Notes under the pieces: generated by a model | Database searches by the model: none | What the model was told of the DNA's origin: nothing | The model's input: the letters and a program-made list of their open reading frames with translations, nothing else | Source: Sphingorhabdus sp. Alg231-15 | GTDB lineage: Bacteria; Pseudomonadota; Alphaproteobacteria; Sphingomonadales; Sphingomonadaceae | Assembly (NCBI RefSeq): GCF_900149705.1 | Contig: NZ_LT703001.1 | Location: forward strand, 1,116,001 to 1,180,000 | Direction: 5' to 3' | DNA length: 64,000 nt | Shown here: piece after piece, positions 1-9,274 of the stretch | How the letters are laid out: every line of letters begins with the position of its first letter | Position numbering within the stretch: position 1 is the first letter of the stretch | Position numbers and translations under genes: made by a program

Positions 1-158
1 ATAAACTCGTCAGAAAATGTATCAGCCGTTACGTCATCATTCCCAAACACGCCATCGCTGCCATCAAAGTCCAGAAAAACCGCAGCGTTAGCCGAACCAG
101 GAACAGCCAAAGCCAACATTGGTGCAATGGCAAGCGTACAAGAAAAACCACGTTTCAT
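1..158 (-). CDS. N-terminal part of a secreted protein (cut by window edge)
   Basis: Only the first 52 codons lie in the window. The start ATG at 158-156 is preceded by a good GGGAGAG ribosome site. The protein opens with a typical Sec signal peptide: basic MKRG, a hydrophobic stretch, then a cleavage region ending SANA-A around residue 25. The mature part begins AVFLDFDGSDG and contains DTFSDEF. This resembles the start of small exported proteins of the PEP-CTERM/FxDxF kind, but the C-terminal sorting signal that would prove it lies outside the window. Function unknown. Confidence 0.6.
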   Translation of the reverse strand, partial: MKRGFSCTLAIAPMLALAVPGSANAAVFLDFDGSDGVFGNDDVTADTFSDEF

Positions 159-309
159 TACAATCTCTCCCACAAAGGGTAAAAAGACTGCCCCACGCGA
201 ATCTTTTACAGTAAATCAATATATTACAACAGCGGGTTTATTGTAATTTCGTCGTCCTAATTGCACGTACTGGCAATATAATATGCAGAAAGACGCTGTA
301 GTCGAAAGG

Positions 310-885
310 CTATGCTGCGCCCTGCCAGACCTTGATCGCCTCAACCGGGAAGGTCAGCATTAAGACATTGAGCGTAAGATTGTCGCGGATGGCATAGAGG
401 GCCAGCAGTTCAAAAATCACTGCTACCGCCACTGTCCCCATCACCGGCATGCGCCGCGCCGCGAAAAAACCCAGCGTCATCCAGCCGATATCGGCCATCG
501 AATTGATAATACTGTCCCCTGCATAGCCAAAGGCAAAGGTTGCCTCGCGATAACGGTTGATGATCAGAGGTGAGTTTTCCAGAATTTCCCAAAAACCCTC
601 GATGAATACCGCCAAGCATAGTGCCAGTCCCAACCGAGCCGCCTCCGGCTGTTTGCGAAACAGCCAATAGCCAAGCCCATAAAACAGAAAGCCGTGGATG
701 ATATGGCTGAACGTATACCAGTCGGCCAGATGCTGGCTATTCTCTGCCGACTGTACCGCACCATGCCAAAGCTTCACCGTTCCGCACTCACAAATTGGTG
801 GCCGATCCATCCCAAACAATATCGCCAGTGTGAGTATCGCCAAACCGACTGCGGCCAGTGCATGATTGCGTGATAATATCTTCAT
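310..885 (-). CDS. DUF2585 (UPF0314) family membrane protein
   Basis: A 191-residue inner-membrane protein. I start it at the ATG at 885-883 because GGGGGG lies just upstream; a longer frame to 921 has no such support. The sequence has an N-terminal membrane segment (about residues 8-25), a polar region with [11 protein letters not shown], then further hydrophobic helices. Charged motifs such as [10 protein letters not shown] and [18 protein letters not shown] are typical of the alphaproteobacterial DUF2585 family, whose function is not known. It is a single-gene unit, tail-to-tail with nothing obvious and separated from the partial gene at the window edge by about 150 bases. Confidence 0.8.
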   Translation of the reverse strand: MKILSRNHALAAVGLAILTLAILFGMDRPPICECGTVKLWHGAVQSAENSQHLADWYTFSHIIHGFLFYGLGYWLFRKQPEAARLGLALCLAVFIEGFWEILENSPLIINRYREATFAFGYAGDSIINSMADIGWMTLGFFAARRMPVMGTVAVAVIFELLALYAIRDNLTLNVLMLTFPVEAIKVWQGAA

Positions 886-1086
886 ATACCCCCCAAAGAT
901 TGACGAGCAATTCAGCAGCATGGTCGGACAATTGCAAGCAGCATCCTCACCACGTCAAATTGACCGAAAGGCCACAGCAAAATGGAGCCCGCCAATATTC
1001 TGGACTTTCCGTGGCACCAAGACAATGAAGCGGGGCTGAAGACTCTATTCCAAATGTCCATCAATTCCCGAACATCCACGCAGGCG

Positions 1087-1953
1087 TTATTTAAAAACAG
1101 CTGCTATATTCTTGATCAACCGTTCCATCACCGGGTCAGGATAACCTTCGTCCCGGCGGACAATCCACATTTCGAAGGCGAGACCATCAACCGGGCCGAA
1201 GACCTCGGCCAAATGCTGCTCTTGCCGGCCAATAAACCTGGGCAGCAAGGCCAACGCCTCATTATGACGTGTCGCATCAAGAACAAGAGCCGTCGAATTC
1301 ATCCGGAATCTAATCTGCTCTTCACCGATATTCTCGGTGATCCAGCGCGCACTTTGTAACTGCGCGTTCGCCCGCGAATGGGCTATCCATGCATAGCCAC
1401 GCAGGGCATCAAGACTATTAATCTCCCTGTCGCTGAAAAATGTCTTCGCGCCAAAGACCGAAAACATACCATATTTATCGGAATGCAGTCGACGCGCCTT
1501 GAGCTGTCCAGACTCGGGACGCTTGTTGCGTAGCGCCAGGTCGGCCTCACCGCTGCTTACATTAACCATCGCATTTGTTGGCCTGAGCTCAATATCCACA
1601 CTGCCAAGGCCTTTTTGCAGCTGCCCTAGATATTTGGACAAATAGCCGCCGATCAACTCTCCGCAGGTCACAATGATCTGGCGGCGTGTTGAACGCGCAC
1701 CAATGACCGCCCTGTCCCAACTGCGCCCAGCTTGTGCCATCTCCATAGCGGGCCCACGTAAGCCCTCCCCCAGCGGCGTCAGCGTTGTGCCTTCGCGGCC
1801 ACGGATGAACAGCGCACTGCCCAATTCAGCTTCAAGAGCCTTTACTCGCCGACTTATAGTCGCTTGTGTCGTGCCCAATTCCCGTGCTGCTGCGGAAAAG
1901 CTGCCATGCTCAATCACCGCATGAAACCAGTGTATGTCCGACCAATTTGCCAA
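1087..1953 (-). CDS. LysR-family transcriptional regulator
   Basis: A 288-residue LysR regulator. An N-terminal winged helix-turn-helix (residues about 4-63; ARELGTTQATISRRVKALE) is followed by a periplasmic-binding-like effector domain to the C-terminus. The start is TTG at 1953; AAGGAG lies about 8 bases upstream and an in-frame TGA just beyond it rules out a longer protein. The gene is divergent from the SDR gene at 2079, the usual arrangement for a LysR protein and its target. An 18-bp palindrome between them is a likely operator. The ligand cannot be inferred. Confidence 0.88.
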   Translation of the reverse strand: MANWSDIHWFHAVIEHGSFSAAARELGTTQATISRRVKALEAELGSALFIRGREGTTLTPLGEGLRGPAMEMAQAGRSWDRAVIGARSTRRQIIVTCGELIGGYLSKYLGQLQKGLGSVDIELRPTNAMVNVSSGEADLALRNKRPESGQLKARRLHSDKYGMFSVFGAKTFFSDREINSLDALRGYAWIAHSRANAQLQSARWITENIGEEQIRFRMNSTALVLDATRHNEALALLPRFIGRQEQHLAEVFGPVDGLAFEMWIVRRDEGYPDPVMERLIKNIAAVFK

Positions 1954-1979
1954 CAGCAGGTCTCCTTTTCACCCATGTG

Positions 1980-1997
1980 CCATACAAATTTGTATGG
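1980..1997. promoter_or_regulatory. Palindromic operator candidate between LysR and SDR genes
   Basis: A perfect 18-bp palindrome, CCATACAAATTTGTATGG, lies 26 bases upstream of the LysR start and about 80 bases upstream of the SDR start. It contains an ATAC-N6-GTAT core, close to the T-N11-A LysR box. Its placement suggests autoregulation of the regulator and control of the SDR gene. The palindrome is seen directly; its use by this LysR protein is inferred. Confidence 0.55.
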
Positions 1998-2078
1998 GTC
2001 GATGCAATCACGGAGAATTTCAAACCGATCAGACGCACGGCATCTTGAGATCATCAATCAACACGAAAGGATGAATCG

Positions 2079-2843
2079 ATGACAAATCTCAAAAACAAAA
2101 TCGCTCTGGTTACTGGCGGCAGCCGCAGCCTTGGTCGTAATGCTGCGCAACATCTAGCCGACGACGCTGCCGACGTAATCATCACCTATGTTAGAAACGA
2201 AGCAGCTGCCAAAGAAACGGTTGAGGATCTGCAAAACCGCGGTGTTCGTGCTGCGGCAATCCAAGTTGATTTAACCGGGGTTGCCAGCCTGCAGGATTTC
2301 CAACAGGCATTCATCAACCAGCTTTCCGCATGGGGCACCGACAAGTTTGACATATTGGTGAACAACGCAGGAATCGCTAGCGAGCATTCCTTCGGTGCCA
2401 TTCCAGAGGAAGAACTGGACCAGCTTTATGATACCAATTTCAAAAGCCTGGTGATGCTCACCCAGAACCTGGAACCGCTCATAAACGATGGCGGCCGGAT
2501 CATCACTATGGGAACAGGTCTGACCCGGGTCGTATCTTCGCCGATGGTCGTTTACGCAGCAATGAAGGCCGCTGTTGAGACGTTTACGCGCTATCTGGCC
2601 ACCGATCTCGGCAAACGCGCCATCACCGTGAACGTCCTCGCGCCCGGTGCTATTGATAATGATTTCAATGCCGATCGCTTTGAGAAAGCACCGGCGGCAC
2701 GGGACTATCTGGCGAGCCAAACCGCACTCGGCCGGATCGGCAGGACAGAGGATATCGGTCCCATCACCGCGTTTCTTGCCTCTGACGATGCCGGATGGAT
2801 CAGCGGCCAGCGAATTGAAGCAAGCGGCGGATTCAGAATGTAA
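2079..2843 (+). CDS. SDR-family NAD(P)-dependent oxidoreductase
   Basis: A 254-residue classical short-chain dehydrogenase/reductase. It has the cofactor motif TGGSRSLG near residue 13, NNAG near residue 95, and the catalytic Tyr/Lys in YAAMK near residue 161. The C-terminus SGQRIEASGGFRM is of the FabG type. Substrate is unknown; such enzymes paired with a LysR gene often act on carbonyl compounds or quinones. The start is supported by GAAAGGATGAATCG just upstream. Transcription is divergent from the LysR gene and appears to end at a strong hairpin 18 bases after the stop. Confidence 0.9.
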   Translation: MTNLKNKIALVTGGSRSLGRNAAQHLADDAADVIITYVRNEAAAKETVEDLQNRGVRAAAIQVDLTGVASLQDFQQAFINQLSAWGTDKFDILVNNAGIASEHSFGAIPEEELDQLYDTNFKSLVMLTQNLEPLINDGGRIITMGTGLTRVVSSPMVVYAAMKAAVETFTRYLATDLGKRAITVNVLAPGAIDNDFNADRFEKAPAARDYLASQTALGRIGRTEDIGPITAFLASDDAGWISGQRIEASGGFRM

Positions 2844-2860
2844 TATCCTCTGCATCACAA

Positions 2861-2897
2861 CGAGAACGCCTCGATTTCGTCGAGGCGTTCTCGATTT
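2861..2897 (+). terminator. Hairpin terminator after the SDR gene
   Basis: A perfect 14-bp stem (2861-2874 pairing with 2880-2893) with a TTTCG loop follows the SDR stop by 17 bases. Only a short ATTTG tail follows, so intrinsic termination may be incomplete. Confidence 0.7.
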
Positions 2898-3406
2898 GAA
2901 TAGAATGGGCACCGCATTTAGCTGCTTCGATAACGCACAAAAAGCGCTGGAATCTAGTATTCAGCTTTGTGAAAGCAGAAGCAAAGCGATAGCATCATAG
3001 TATCACGAAAGTAGACGGTCGCCAAAAAACGTTCGCAACACTGCATAAGGAAAGTCGGGCATTCAACTTAGCCTTTAATTTAGCCTTGCGCCGTTCCAAT
3101 AGATGGTCGCCAGCTGAATCAGTGCTTGTCGATTTGTCAGAGTGAGTTTCGCAACCCGATTACACGCTTGTGCAAAACAGTCTGCAACCGTTCGCCGCAT
3201 GATACGCTCGGATTACCCGCACAACCAACAGAGTCGTTGGCAGTGTTCATGTACCAGCAAGGATAGTCTGAACACTAAGGTTTTCATGCCGCGCATCTTG
3301 TATAGCGAGATGAAGGGGATTGAAGCTGCCCGATACGCCACACGGGTGGTCGGAAGAAAGCCACGAAATCCGCACCGCTGGCTCGATAATTTGAAGGAGC
3401 AGACCA
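2898..3406. other. Intergenic stretch, no gene recognised
   Basis: About 510 bases between the SDR terminator and the OmpA-family gene. The open frames here are short or antisense and have no ribosome site or recognisable product. The last 15 bases hold the GAAGGAG ribosome site of the next gene. A promoter for that gene is expected here but I cannot place one firmly. Confidence 0.5.
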
Positions 3407-4282
3407 ATGAAAAATATTACCAAAAGTACAAGAATCACCTTTCTTCTTGCCACGGTTGCAATATTGGCACCGAGCGGTGTTTATGCGCAGATGCAAGACC
3501 AGGATGAAGTCGACATTACCGTAACCGGCTTGCCTCCGGCTGACCTGTCAGGACTTCCTGAAGGACCAGATGTCCAAGGCTTTATTTCCGCGCGTAAAGC
3601 AGACCGGATGCAAGTCACGAGCGACGACGGCTCCAACACCGCAGTCATCGTTGCTGAAGCTACCGAAATCAAAGCAAGCAAGGGCTTTCTGGGCCTCGGT
3701 CGTAGCAAACTTGGAACCGATTCACTGCTTAACGGCCTGCCCGTTACGGTCAAAACCGTACAATGGGGAGAAGGCCTGGTAGCGAGCAGAATCAGTCTTC
3801 GTAATAACGATCTCAAGACCGCCAGCATGATCCGCAACGGCACGGCCCAAGGCTTTGCAGAGCAAACGGCTGCGACCGAAGCACTGCGCGGCCGCGTTGG
3901 TGATATCGACAAGTATAATATCAGAGGCACGACAAATGTGTACTTCGATACCGGCAAGTGGAGACTGACTCAGCAGGCCGAGCAAGAGCTTTGCCAAACG
4001 GCAGCACAGGCTGAATCGATGGAAAATGCCCTGTTGCTGGTTGTTGGCTATACCGATTCCGTCGGAAGCCAGGAGTATAATCAGGTCCTCAGCGAAAGGC
4101 GAGCGGGCCGCGTCGTCAATCATATTCAGCAAGCCTGCGGTTGGAAACCCTATCGCATGTTGACACCGACCGGAATGGCCGAAGCAGACCCAATGGCGGA
4201 TAATACGACCAGAGAAGGCAAGGCGCAGAACCGCCGCGTTGCCGTGAACATCATGGTCAGCAAGAGTGTTGAGGGCCTGTGA
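3407..4282 (+). CDS. OmpA-family outer-membrane/peptidoglycan-binding protein
   Basis: A 291-residue exported protein. A signal peptide ends around VYA-Q (residue 27). The middle (about 35-150) is a region with a GFLGLGRSKLGTDSLLNGLPV stretch of unknown fold. The C-terminal OmpA-like domain (about 170-285) includes VYFDTGKWRL, VVGYTDSVGSQEYNQVLSERRA and QNRRVAV, the peptidoglycan-binding signature. It probably ties the outer membrane or periplasmic structures to the wall. The start is set by GAAGGAGCAGACC. It is a single-gene unit, followed about 100 bases later by a strong hairpin. Confidence 0.85.
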   Translation: MKNITKSTRITFLLATVAILAPSGVYAQMQDQDEVDITVTGLPPADLSGLPEGPDVQGFISARKADRMQVTSDDGSNTAVIVAEATEIKASKGFLGLGRSKLGTDSLLNGLPVTVKTVQWGEGLVASRISLRNNDLKTASMIRNGTAQGFAEQTAATEALRGRVGDIDKYNIRGTTNVYFDTGKWRLTQQAEQELCQTAAQAESMENALLLVVGYTDSVGSQEYNQVLSERRAGRVVNHIQQACGWKPYRMLTPTGMAEADPMADNTTREGKAQNRRVAVNIMVSKSVEGL

Positions 4283-4383
4283 CCCGCGCGGGGTGGGCGC
4301 TCTGCCCGCTCCGAGTATTGCGGTCAGGAACACCCCACCAGGTTTGACCTGATTTCAAACGCGACCGCGTCCACTAAAACATG

Positions 4384-4435
4384 AAATGGGATGGGCAGCA
4401 TGTGCGAAAGCAGCTGCCCATCCCATTTATCTTTT
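4384..4435 (+). terminator. Strong intrinsic terminator after the OmpA-family gene
   Basis: A perfect 16-bp stem (4384-4399 with 4413-4428) with a 13-base loop, followed by ATCTTTT. A second, weaker GC-rich hairpin (about 4289-4312) sits directly after the stop codon. Confidence 0.75.
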
Positions 4436-4645
4436 AATTCTCGACCAATATATTGGGTATCCCCGACAAGGGCTGCCCTGCCCCGATCGGACACATCCGA
4501 TTATCTAAGTCCACAGCTCCCAAAACCATAGCCCATCGCAACAGTCCGATCAGAACTGACCAGCGACGCACGGTCCCACCATTTTCTATTGGCTGATAAT
4601 GTCAAACATGGTTATGCGAACAGACATAATCTGTCGGGGGGCATT

Positions 4646-5296
4646 ATGTGTGGGCGCAAATATGCGAGCGAAGAACTGACGTGGGCAGAATATCGCGAGA
4701 TGCTCAGCATCATCCAGCCGACATCCAATCTGCAACCCAATTATAATATCGCGCCAACCCATATCATGCCCGTCTGTGTCTGGGAAAGCGGACGCGCGTC
4801 TTTGAAGCCCATGCAATGGGGTCTGATTCCGACTTGGGCCAAAGATACCAAGCGATCCTACGCCATGACCAATGCCCGGTCAGAAACACTGAAAGAAAAG
4901 CCATCCTTCAGAAACCTTCTCAAATCATGTCGCTGTGCTGTTCTGGTATCCGGCTTTTACGAGTGGAAGCGTGATGGCAAGCAAAAGCAGGCCCACAAGG
5001 TTCAGCGCAGCGACGGGAAACCGATGATTCTGGCCGGTCTTTGGGCCGATAATCCAGTATTGGAAACCACGACCTATACCGTTGTGACCACCGATGCGAC
5101 GCAGTCCTTTGCGCCCATCCACAATCGCTTGCCAGCAATTTTGGAACCTGACCAGGTACAGACCTGGTTGGCGGGCCAGTGGAGCGAAGCGGGAGCCATG
5201 TTAAAACCCTATGCTGGCGAGATTGAAGCAGTGCCCGTGTCCAACGATGTAGGTAATGTCAGGAACAATCATCCTGAGCTTCTGAAGCCGGTGTGA
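4646..5296 (+). CDS. SOS response-associated peptidase (SRAP, HMCES/YedK family)
   Basis: A 216-residue SRAP protein. The family uses Cys2, exposed after Met removal, to make a thiazolidine crosslink with abasic sites in single-stranded DNA. This protein starts M-C-G-R, which fixes the start at 4646 rather than the longer frame from 4589; GGGGGG lies just upstream. Other family signs are the NYNIAPT motif, the MQWGLIP segment, the NARSET motif, the FYEWKR motif with its Glu, and HNRLPAI with the His of the active site. It works in replication-coupled abasic-site repair. No SOS box was identified upstream. Confidence 0.92.
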   Translation: MCGRKYASEELTWAEYREMLSIIQPTSNLQPNYNIAPTHIMPVCVWESGRASLKPMQWGLIPTWAKDTKRSYAMTNARSETLKEKPSFRNLLKSCRCAVLVSGFYEWKRDGKQKQAHKVQRSDGKPMILAGLWADNPVLETTTYTVVTTDATQSFAPIHNRLPAILEPDQVQTWLAGQWSEAGAMLKPYAGEIEAVPVSNDVGNVRNNHPELLKPV

Positions 5297-5449
5297 GTGA
5301 TCGGTGGAGTGGCGCCGGCTTTTCAGTGCGGAAGAATCAACCAACCTGCATCTTTCTGGCTGGCTATTGTGTTGTTTATGAAACCAATTATAAAAACCAG
5401 TTCCAGCAGGCACAGCATGCGCCTGAGATACAACGAAGAGGTTCTGGTC

Positions 5450-5980
5450 ATGCATATCACGCGCACACTTTCTTTTGCTATATCATTGGCAATTTTATCC
5501 GGAACTGCATCGGCGCAGGAAACACCCCAAAGATCACAAATTACAATGGGCAATGGCACGGCCAACGCGATCCAGGTGAAAGGCTTAAGCCGCCAGAACG
5601 AAGAAACGGTCGTTTCAGAAGTCCGCGTCGATGGAACGAACGTATCGACCTTGCGCGCAAACACGACCGCTATCACCTTCCCTGAAGTGATGATCGAAAA
5701 GGCGGGTTGGCTTGTCCTTCACCCGGTTATCGATGGACGGCCCGACGGCGATATCGTTTCCGGCTTCGCATATTTGAATCAAGGCCAGAGCGAGAACGTA
5801 AAAGTCCAGATACAGCATCCTGCTAGTGCCGGGGACAAGTTTTTGGTCATGCTGCACGGTGATGTTGATCAAGACCGCGTATTTGACTTTGTTTTCGTTG
5901 AAGATGGAATTAATGTTGAAGATACTGCCGTTTTTGAAGGCAATCGCATGATCGCCCATATGATCAGCCTGCCCGAGTAG
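5450..5980 (+). CDS. Exported protein, DUF7282-like, function unknown
   Basis: A 176-residue secreted protein. The start at 5450 is chosen because a clean signal peptide follows (MHITRTLSFA... to ASA-Q, residue 24) and GAAGAGG precedes it; an upstream extension to 5297 adds a non-signal-like segment. The mature part has a beta-rich look, including ITFPEVMIEKAGWLVLHP and a DQDRVFDFVF stretch. This resembles the all-beta DUF7282 domain of exported proteins, a recollection of family style rather than a search result. It follows the SRAP gene by 153 bases in the same direction; no functional link is evident. Confidence 0.7.
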   Translation: MHITRTLSFAISLAILSGTASAQETPQRSQITMGNGTANAIQVKGLSRQNEETVVSEVRVDGTNVSTLRANTTAITFPEVMIEKAGWLVLHPVIDGRPDGDIVSGFAYLNQGQSENVKVQIQHPASAGDKFLVMLHGDVDQDRVFDFVFVEDGINVEDTAVFEGNRMIAHMISLPE

Positions 5981-6143
5981 GGGACCCATTCATCCTTTTG
6001 GATTTGGTCGCTGGCTTTAACAGGCGTTGTCCGCTTCTGCATCCGATGCAAAACCCCACAGCATATCCTACCATCAGAGCAAACCGATCCCGGCCCCATT
6101 AACACCATTGCCCCGGTCGTCCTCAGCGCCTAATTGTCGCTTC

Positions 6144-6920
6144 ATGAGTATTTTCAAGCCGCACCAGTCTGCCTTGCCGTTGATCGCGTTCGCCGCGTTG
6201 ATGGTTACTTCTCCGCTTGCTGGTTGCAAGCGCGTACCTGATGTCGATGCTGATCGACCAGAAACAGCCCGTGCCTATCCTCCGGCATCACGGCCCGTTT
6301 CTGATCTGGCGGGCAATCAATGGTCAACCGAAACAGCGCGTGACAAAGTTGGGGAGGCAGAAGAAATAATGGCAGCGGCCGGACTGAAGCCCGGTATGAC
6401 CGTTGCCGACATTGGTGCAGGCGAAGGTTATTACACCGTAAGACTGGCTGATCGAGTCGGCGAAGATGGCCGGGTATTGGCGCAGGATATCGATGAGGAA
6501 GCAATTAAACGACTGGCCGATCGGGTTGCTCGCGATACGCTTGATAATGTCTCGATTAAGCTGGGCGCGCCCGATGATCCGCGCTTGCCAGAGAATAGCT
6601 TTGACCGTGTGTTTCTGGTCCACATGTATCACGAGGTTCGCGAACCTTATGCATTTCTCTCACGTCTTCGTCCCGCCATTCGCGAGGATCAGAATGGTGG
6701 TAGCTATGATGGTGGTGAAGTCATTGTGGTCGATGTCGACCGGCCCTTTTCGCAGCATGGCATCCGGCCGAAACAGTTATTTTGCGAGTTTGAAGCCGTC
6801 GGCTATCAGCTGATCGGATATATGGAGCGCCCGGAACTGGGCGGCTATTTCGCGCGCTTCCGGCCGTTAGGCAAGGCGCCCTTGCCGGGTAAAATTAAAC
6901 CTTGCGAATTAGAACAGTAA
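6144..6920 (+). CDS. Lipoprotein-like class I SAM-dependent methyltransferase
   Basis: A 258-residue protein. The N-terminus is a lipoprotein signal: hydrophobic LPLIAFAALMV then the lipobox LAGC (Cys near residue 28). The rest is a Rossmann methyltransferase fold with motif I VADIGAGEGYYT, an acidic DIDEE at the end of the second strand, and SFDRVFLVHMYHEV as motif IV. It resembles the COG4798-type predicted methyltransferases, several of which carry signal sequences. How SAM would be supplied outside the cytoplasm is unclear, so either export or activity could be in doubt. The start was picked to include the lipoprotein signal; a longer frame from 6027 would bury it. Confidence 0.8.
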   Translation: MSIFKPHQSALPLIAFAALMVTSPLAGCKRVPDVDADRPETARAYPPASRPVSDLAGNQWSTETARDKVGEAEEIMAAAGLKPGMTVADIGAGEGYYTVRLADRVGEDGRVLAQDIDEEAIKRLADRVARDTLDNVSIKLGAPDDPRLPENSFDRVFLVHMYHEVREPYAFLSRLRPAIREDQNGGSYDGGEVIVVDVDRPFSQHGIRPKQLFCEFEAVGYQLIGYMERPELGGYFARFRPLGKAPLPGKIKPCELEQ

Positions 6921-7030
6921 TCAGACCCGATCCAAAAGACGATTTGCGCTGTAGGAGCCACTTTGCGTAGGCTTTATCGAGGGCGGCGCCGTTTCGCCTT
7001 TCTTTTCCCAGATCGCCTGTGACGATCATC

Positions 7031-7246
7031 CTAGTGGATGGCAGTGCCATTTCCTGTCTGCGGGTTGTAACTGCGCGCCTTGCGCAGGATCCGCTTCCAG
7101 TGGCGCCGGTCACGATCTTTCATTGAGCGATCGCGGCTGCGCTCTTTCAGCACAGTGACCAATTCGTCGCCATATTTCGTGTGTAATCGCTTAACCTCCT
7201 GCGCATCTTTTATACGCCGGTCCCTCGATTCAAACAGTGTTAGCAT
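7031..7246 (-). CDS. Small basic hypothetical protein
   Basis: A 71-residue, highly charged protein with many Arg, Lys and Asp residues. It is probably helical, with segments such as RRIKDAQEVKRL and RRHWKRILRKAR. The ATG at 7246 has GGGGCAAGG upstream; the longer GTG frame from 7276 lacks a ribosome site. It has no recognised domain. It lies upstream of lepA on the opposite side of a 98-base gap and reads in the same direction as lepA only by strand, with lepA located downstream of it. I regard it as likely real but uncharacterised. Confidence 0.55.
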   Translation of the reverse strand: MLTLFESRDRRIKDAQEVKRLHTKYGDELVTVLKERSRDRSMKDRDRRHWKRILRKARSYNPQTGNGTAIH

Positions 7247-7344
7247 GCCTTGCCCCAGCCTTGTGGTGCGACCCACTGCTAAAGTTTATACATGAAATCA
7301 GCTGGTTCTAAAAACCTGTTAAGACAATTTTTACGAGGTTTTAC

Positions 7345-9150
7345 TTAGTTTTCATCACCCATTTTCAGGGCAGCGATAAAGGCTTCCTGTGGAATGCTGA
7401 CATTGCCATATTCGCGCATCTTGGCCTTGCCCTTTTTCTGCTTGTCGAGCAGTTTCTTCTTTCGGCTGATATCACCGCCATAGCATTTGGCGGTCACGTC
7501 TTTGCGCATCGCTGCAATAGTTTCGCGCGCGATGACCTTACCACCAATGGCCGCCTGTACCGGAATCTTGAACAAATGACGCGGGATCAGGTCCTTGAGC
7601 CTTTCGCACATATGCCGGCCACGTGATTCCGCCGCATCCCGGTGAACAATCATGCTGAGCGCATCGACCGGATCGCCGTTCACCAATATGTTCATCTTGA
7701 CGAGATCGCCTGTCCGCAGGCCAACCTGATGATAATCGAAACTCGCATAGCCACGAGAAATGCTCTTCAACCGGTCATAAAAATCGAACACAACCTCATT
7801 GAGCGGCAACTCATAAACAACCTGAGCGCGATCCCCAACATAGGTCAGGTTCTTCTGCACACCACGACGATCCTGACAGAGTTTCAGGATACCGCCAAGA
7901 TACTCGTCCGGGCAGTAAATTGTTGCTTCAATCCATGGTTCGTCGATATTGGATATCTTTACGACATCCGGCATATCGGCGGGATTATGGAGAAACTGCT
8001 CCGAGCCGTCGTTCATCACCATCCGATAAACGACAGACGGCGCTGTCGTGATCAGGTCCAGATCATATTCGCGGGTCAGACGTTCCTGAATAATCTCCAG
8101 GTGCAGCAAGCCCAGAAATCCGCAGCGAAACCCCTGCCCCAACGCAGCACTGGTTTCCATCTCAAAGGTGAAGCTTGCATCATTCAGACGCAATTTGCTG
8201 ATACTTTCCCGCAGCTTTTCAAAATCCGCCGCATCAACCGGGAAGAGGCCGCAGAACACAACGGATTGCACTTCCTTGAATCCTGGTAATGCTTCTGCCG
8301 CTCCGCCTTTGACGGTGGTGATCGTATCGCCAACCGCGGTCTGGGACACTTCCTTGATCTGCGCAGTGATAAAACCGATTTCACCGGCCGCCAGTTCTGG
8401 CAATTGCTCGATCTTTGGCCGCATGCAACCGACACGATCAACCAGATGTTCGGTGCCCTGGGCCATGAACTTGATCCGCTGCCCTTTGGTCAGCACACCG
8501 TCAATAACCCGAACCAGAATGACAACGCCGAGATAAGGATCATACCAGCTGTCCACCAACATAGCTTTCAACGGCTTATCGCGATCCCCTCCGGGCGCCG
8601 GTATCTTCTCGACGATCTGTTCCAATATGTCTTCAATACCAATGCCCGACTTGGCCGAGGCCAGAACCGCTTCGGATGCATCGAGGCCGATAATCTCTTC
8701 AATCTCGGTACGAACCCTTTCCGGTTCCGCTGCAGGCAGATCAACCTTGTTCAGCACAGGCACGATCTCGTGATCATGTTCGATTGACTGATACACGTTG
8801 GCGAGCGTCTGCGCTTCTACGCCCTGCGCCGCATCGACGACCAGCAGCGCACCTTCGCAGGCAGCCAGGCTGCGTGACACTTCATAAGCAAAGTCGACAT
8901 GGCCTGGTGTGTCCATCAAGTTGAGTTCGTAGGCCTCGCCATTTTTCGCTGTGTAACTCAGCCGCACTGTCTGGGCTTTGATAGTGATACCGCGTTCCCG
9001 TTCGATATCCATATTGTCGAGCACCTGCTCGCTCATCTCGCGTTCGGTCAAACCGCCGGTATATTGGATCAGGCGATCCGCCAGTGTGGATTTGCCATGG
9101 TCAATATGCGCGATGATCGAGAAATTACGAATATGGGAACGTTCTGTCAT
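7345..9150 (-). CDS. lepA: Elongation factor 4 (LepA), ribosome-associated GTPase
   Basis: A 601-residue translational GTPase that back-translocates or remodels ribosomes during initiation and stress. The G domain has [10 protein letters not shown] (P-loop, about residue 13), the GITIKAQTV switch segment, DTPGHVDF and NKVDLPAA. Domain II and the EF-G-like domains III and V follow. The C-terminal LepA-specific domain includes [21 protein letters not shown]. Length matches the family. The start at 9150 has only a weak ribosome site. It is monocistronic here and stands downstream of the beta-barrel gene's terminator. Confidence 0.98.
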   Translation of the reverse strand: MTERSHIRNFSIIAHIDHGKSTLADRLIQYTGGLTEREMSEQVLDNMDIERERGITIKAQTVRLSYTAKNGEAYELNLMDTPGHVDFAYEVSRSLAACEGALLVVDAAQGVEAQTLANVYQSIEHDHEIVPVLNKVDLPAAEPERVRTEIEEIIGLDASEAVLASAKSGIGIEDILEQIVEKIPAPGGDRDKPLKAMLVDSWYDPYLGVVILVRVIDGVLTKGQRIKFMAQGTEHLVDRVGCMRPKIEQLPELAAGEIGFITAQIKEVSQTAVGDTITTVKGGAAEALPGFKEVQSVVFCGLFPVDAADFEKLRESISKLRLNDASFTFEMETSAALGQGFRCGFLGLLHLEIIQERLTREYDLDLITTAPSVVYRMVMNDGSEQFLHNPADMPDVVKISNIDEPWIEATIYCPDEYLGGILKLCQDRRGVQKNLTYVGDRAQVVYELPLNEVVFDFYDRLKSISRGYASFDYHQVGLRTGDLVKMNILVNGDPVDALSMIVHRDAAESRGRHMCERLKDLIPRHLFKIPVQAAIGGKVIARETIAAMRKDVTAKCYGGDISRKKKLLDKQKKGKAKMREYGNVSIPQEAFIAALKMGDEN

Positions 9151-9198
9151 AGCGCGCCGATAGCAGGGGTTTTCACCGCTGTCAGCAGGGAAACGCGT

Positions 9199-9241
9199 AA
9201 AATACGCGCCGCCTGGACATAGTCGTTCAGACGGCGCGCAT
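9199..9241 (-). terminator. Terminator of the leftward beta-barrel gene
   Basis: On the minus strand a 14-bp stem (9228-9241 with 9202-9215, two G-U pairs) is followed by TTTT. It lies 34 bases after the stop codon at 9275. Confidence 0.7.
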
Positions 9242-9274
9242 ATTTCTATATTATCGGAGTGATATCACCCGAGA

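Noticed and set aside
2271-2912. 213-codon minus-strand frame opposite the SDR gene
   Set aside because: It lies fully over a confident SDR gene and runs into the terminator; no ribosome site or product similarity.
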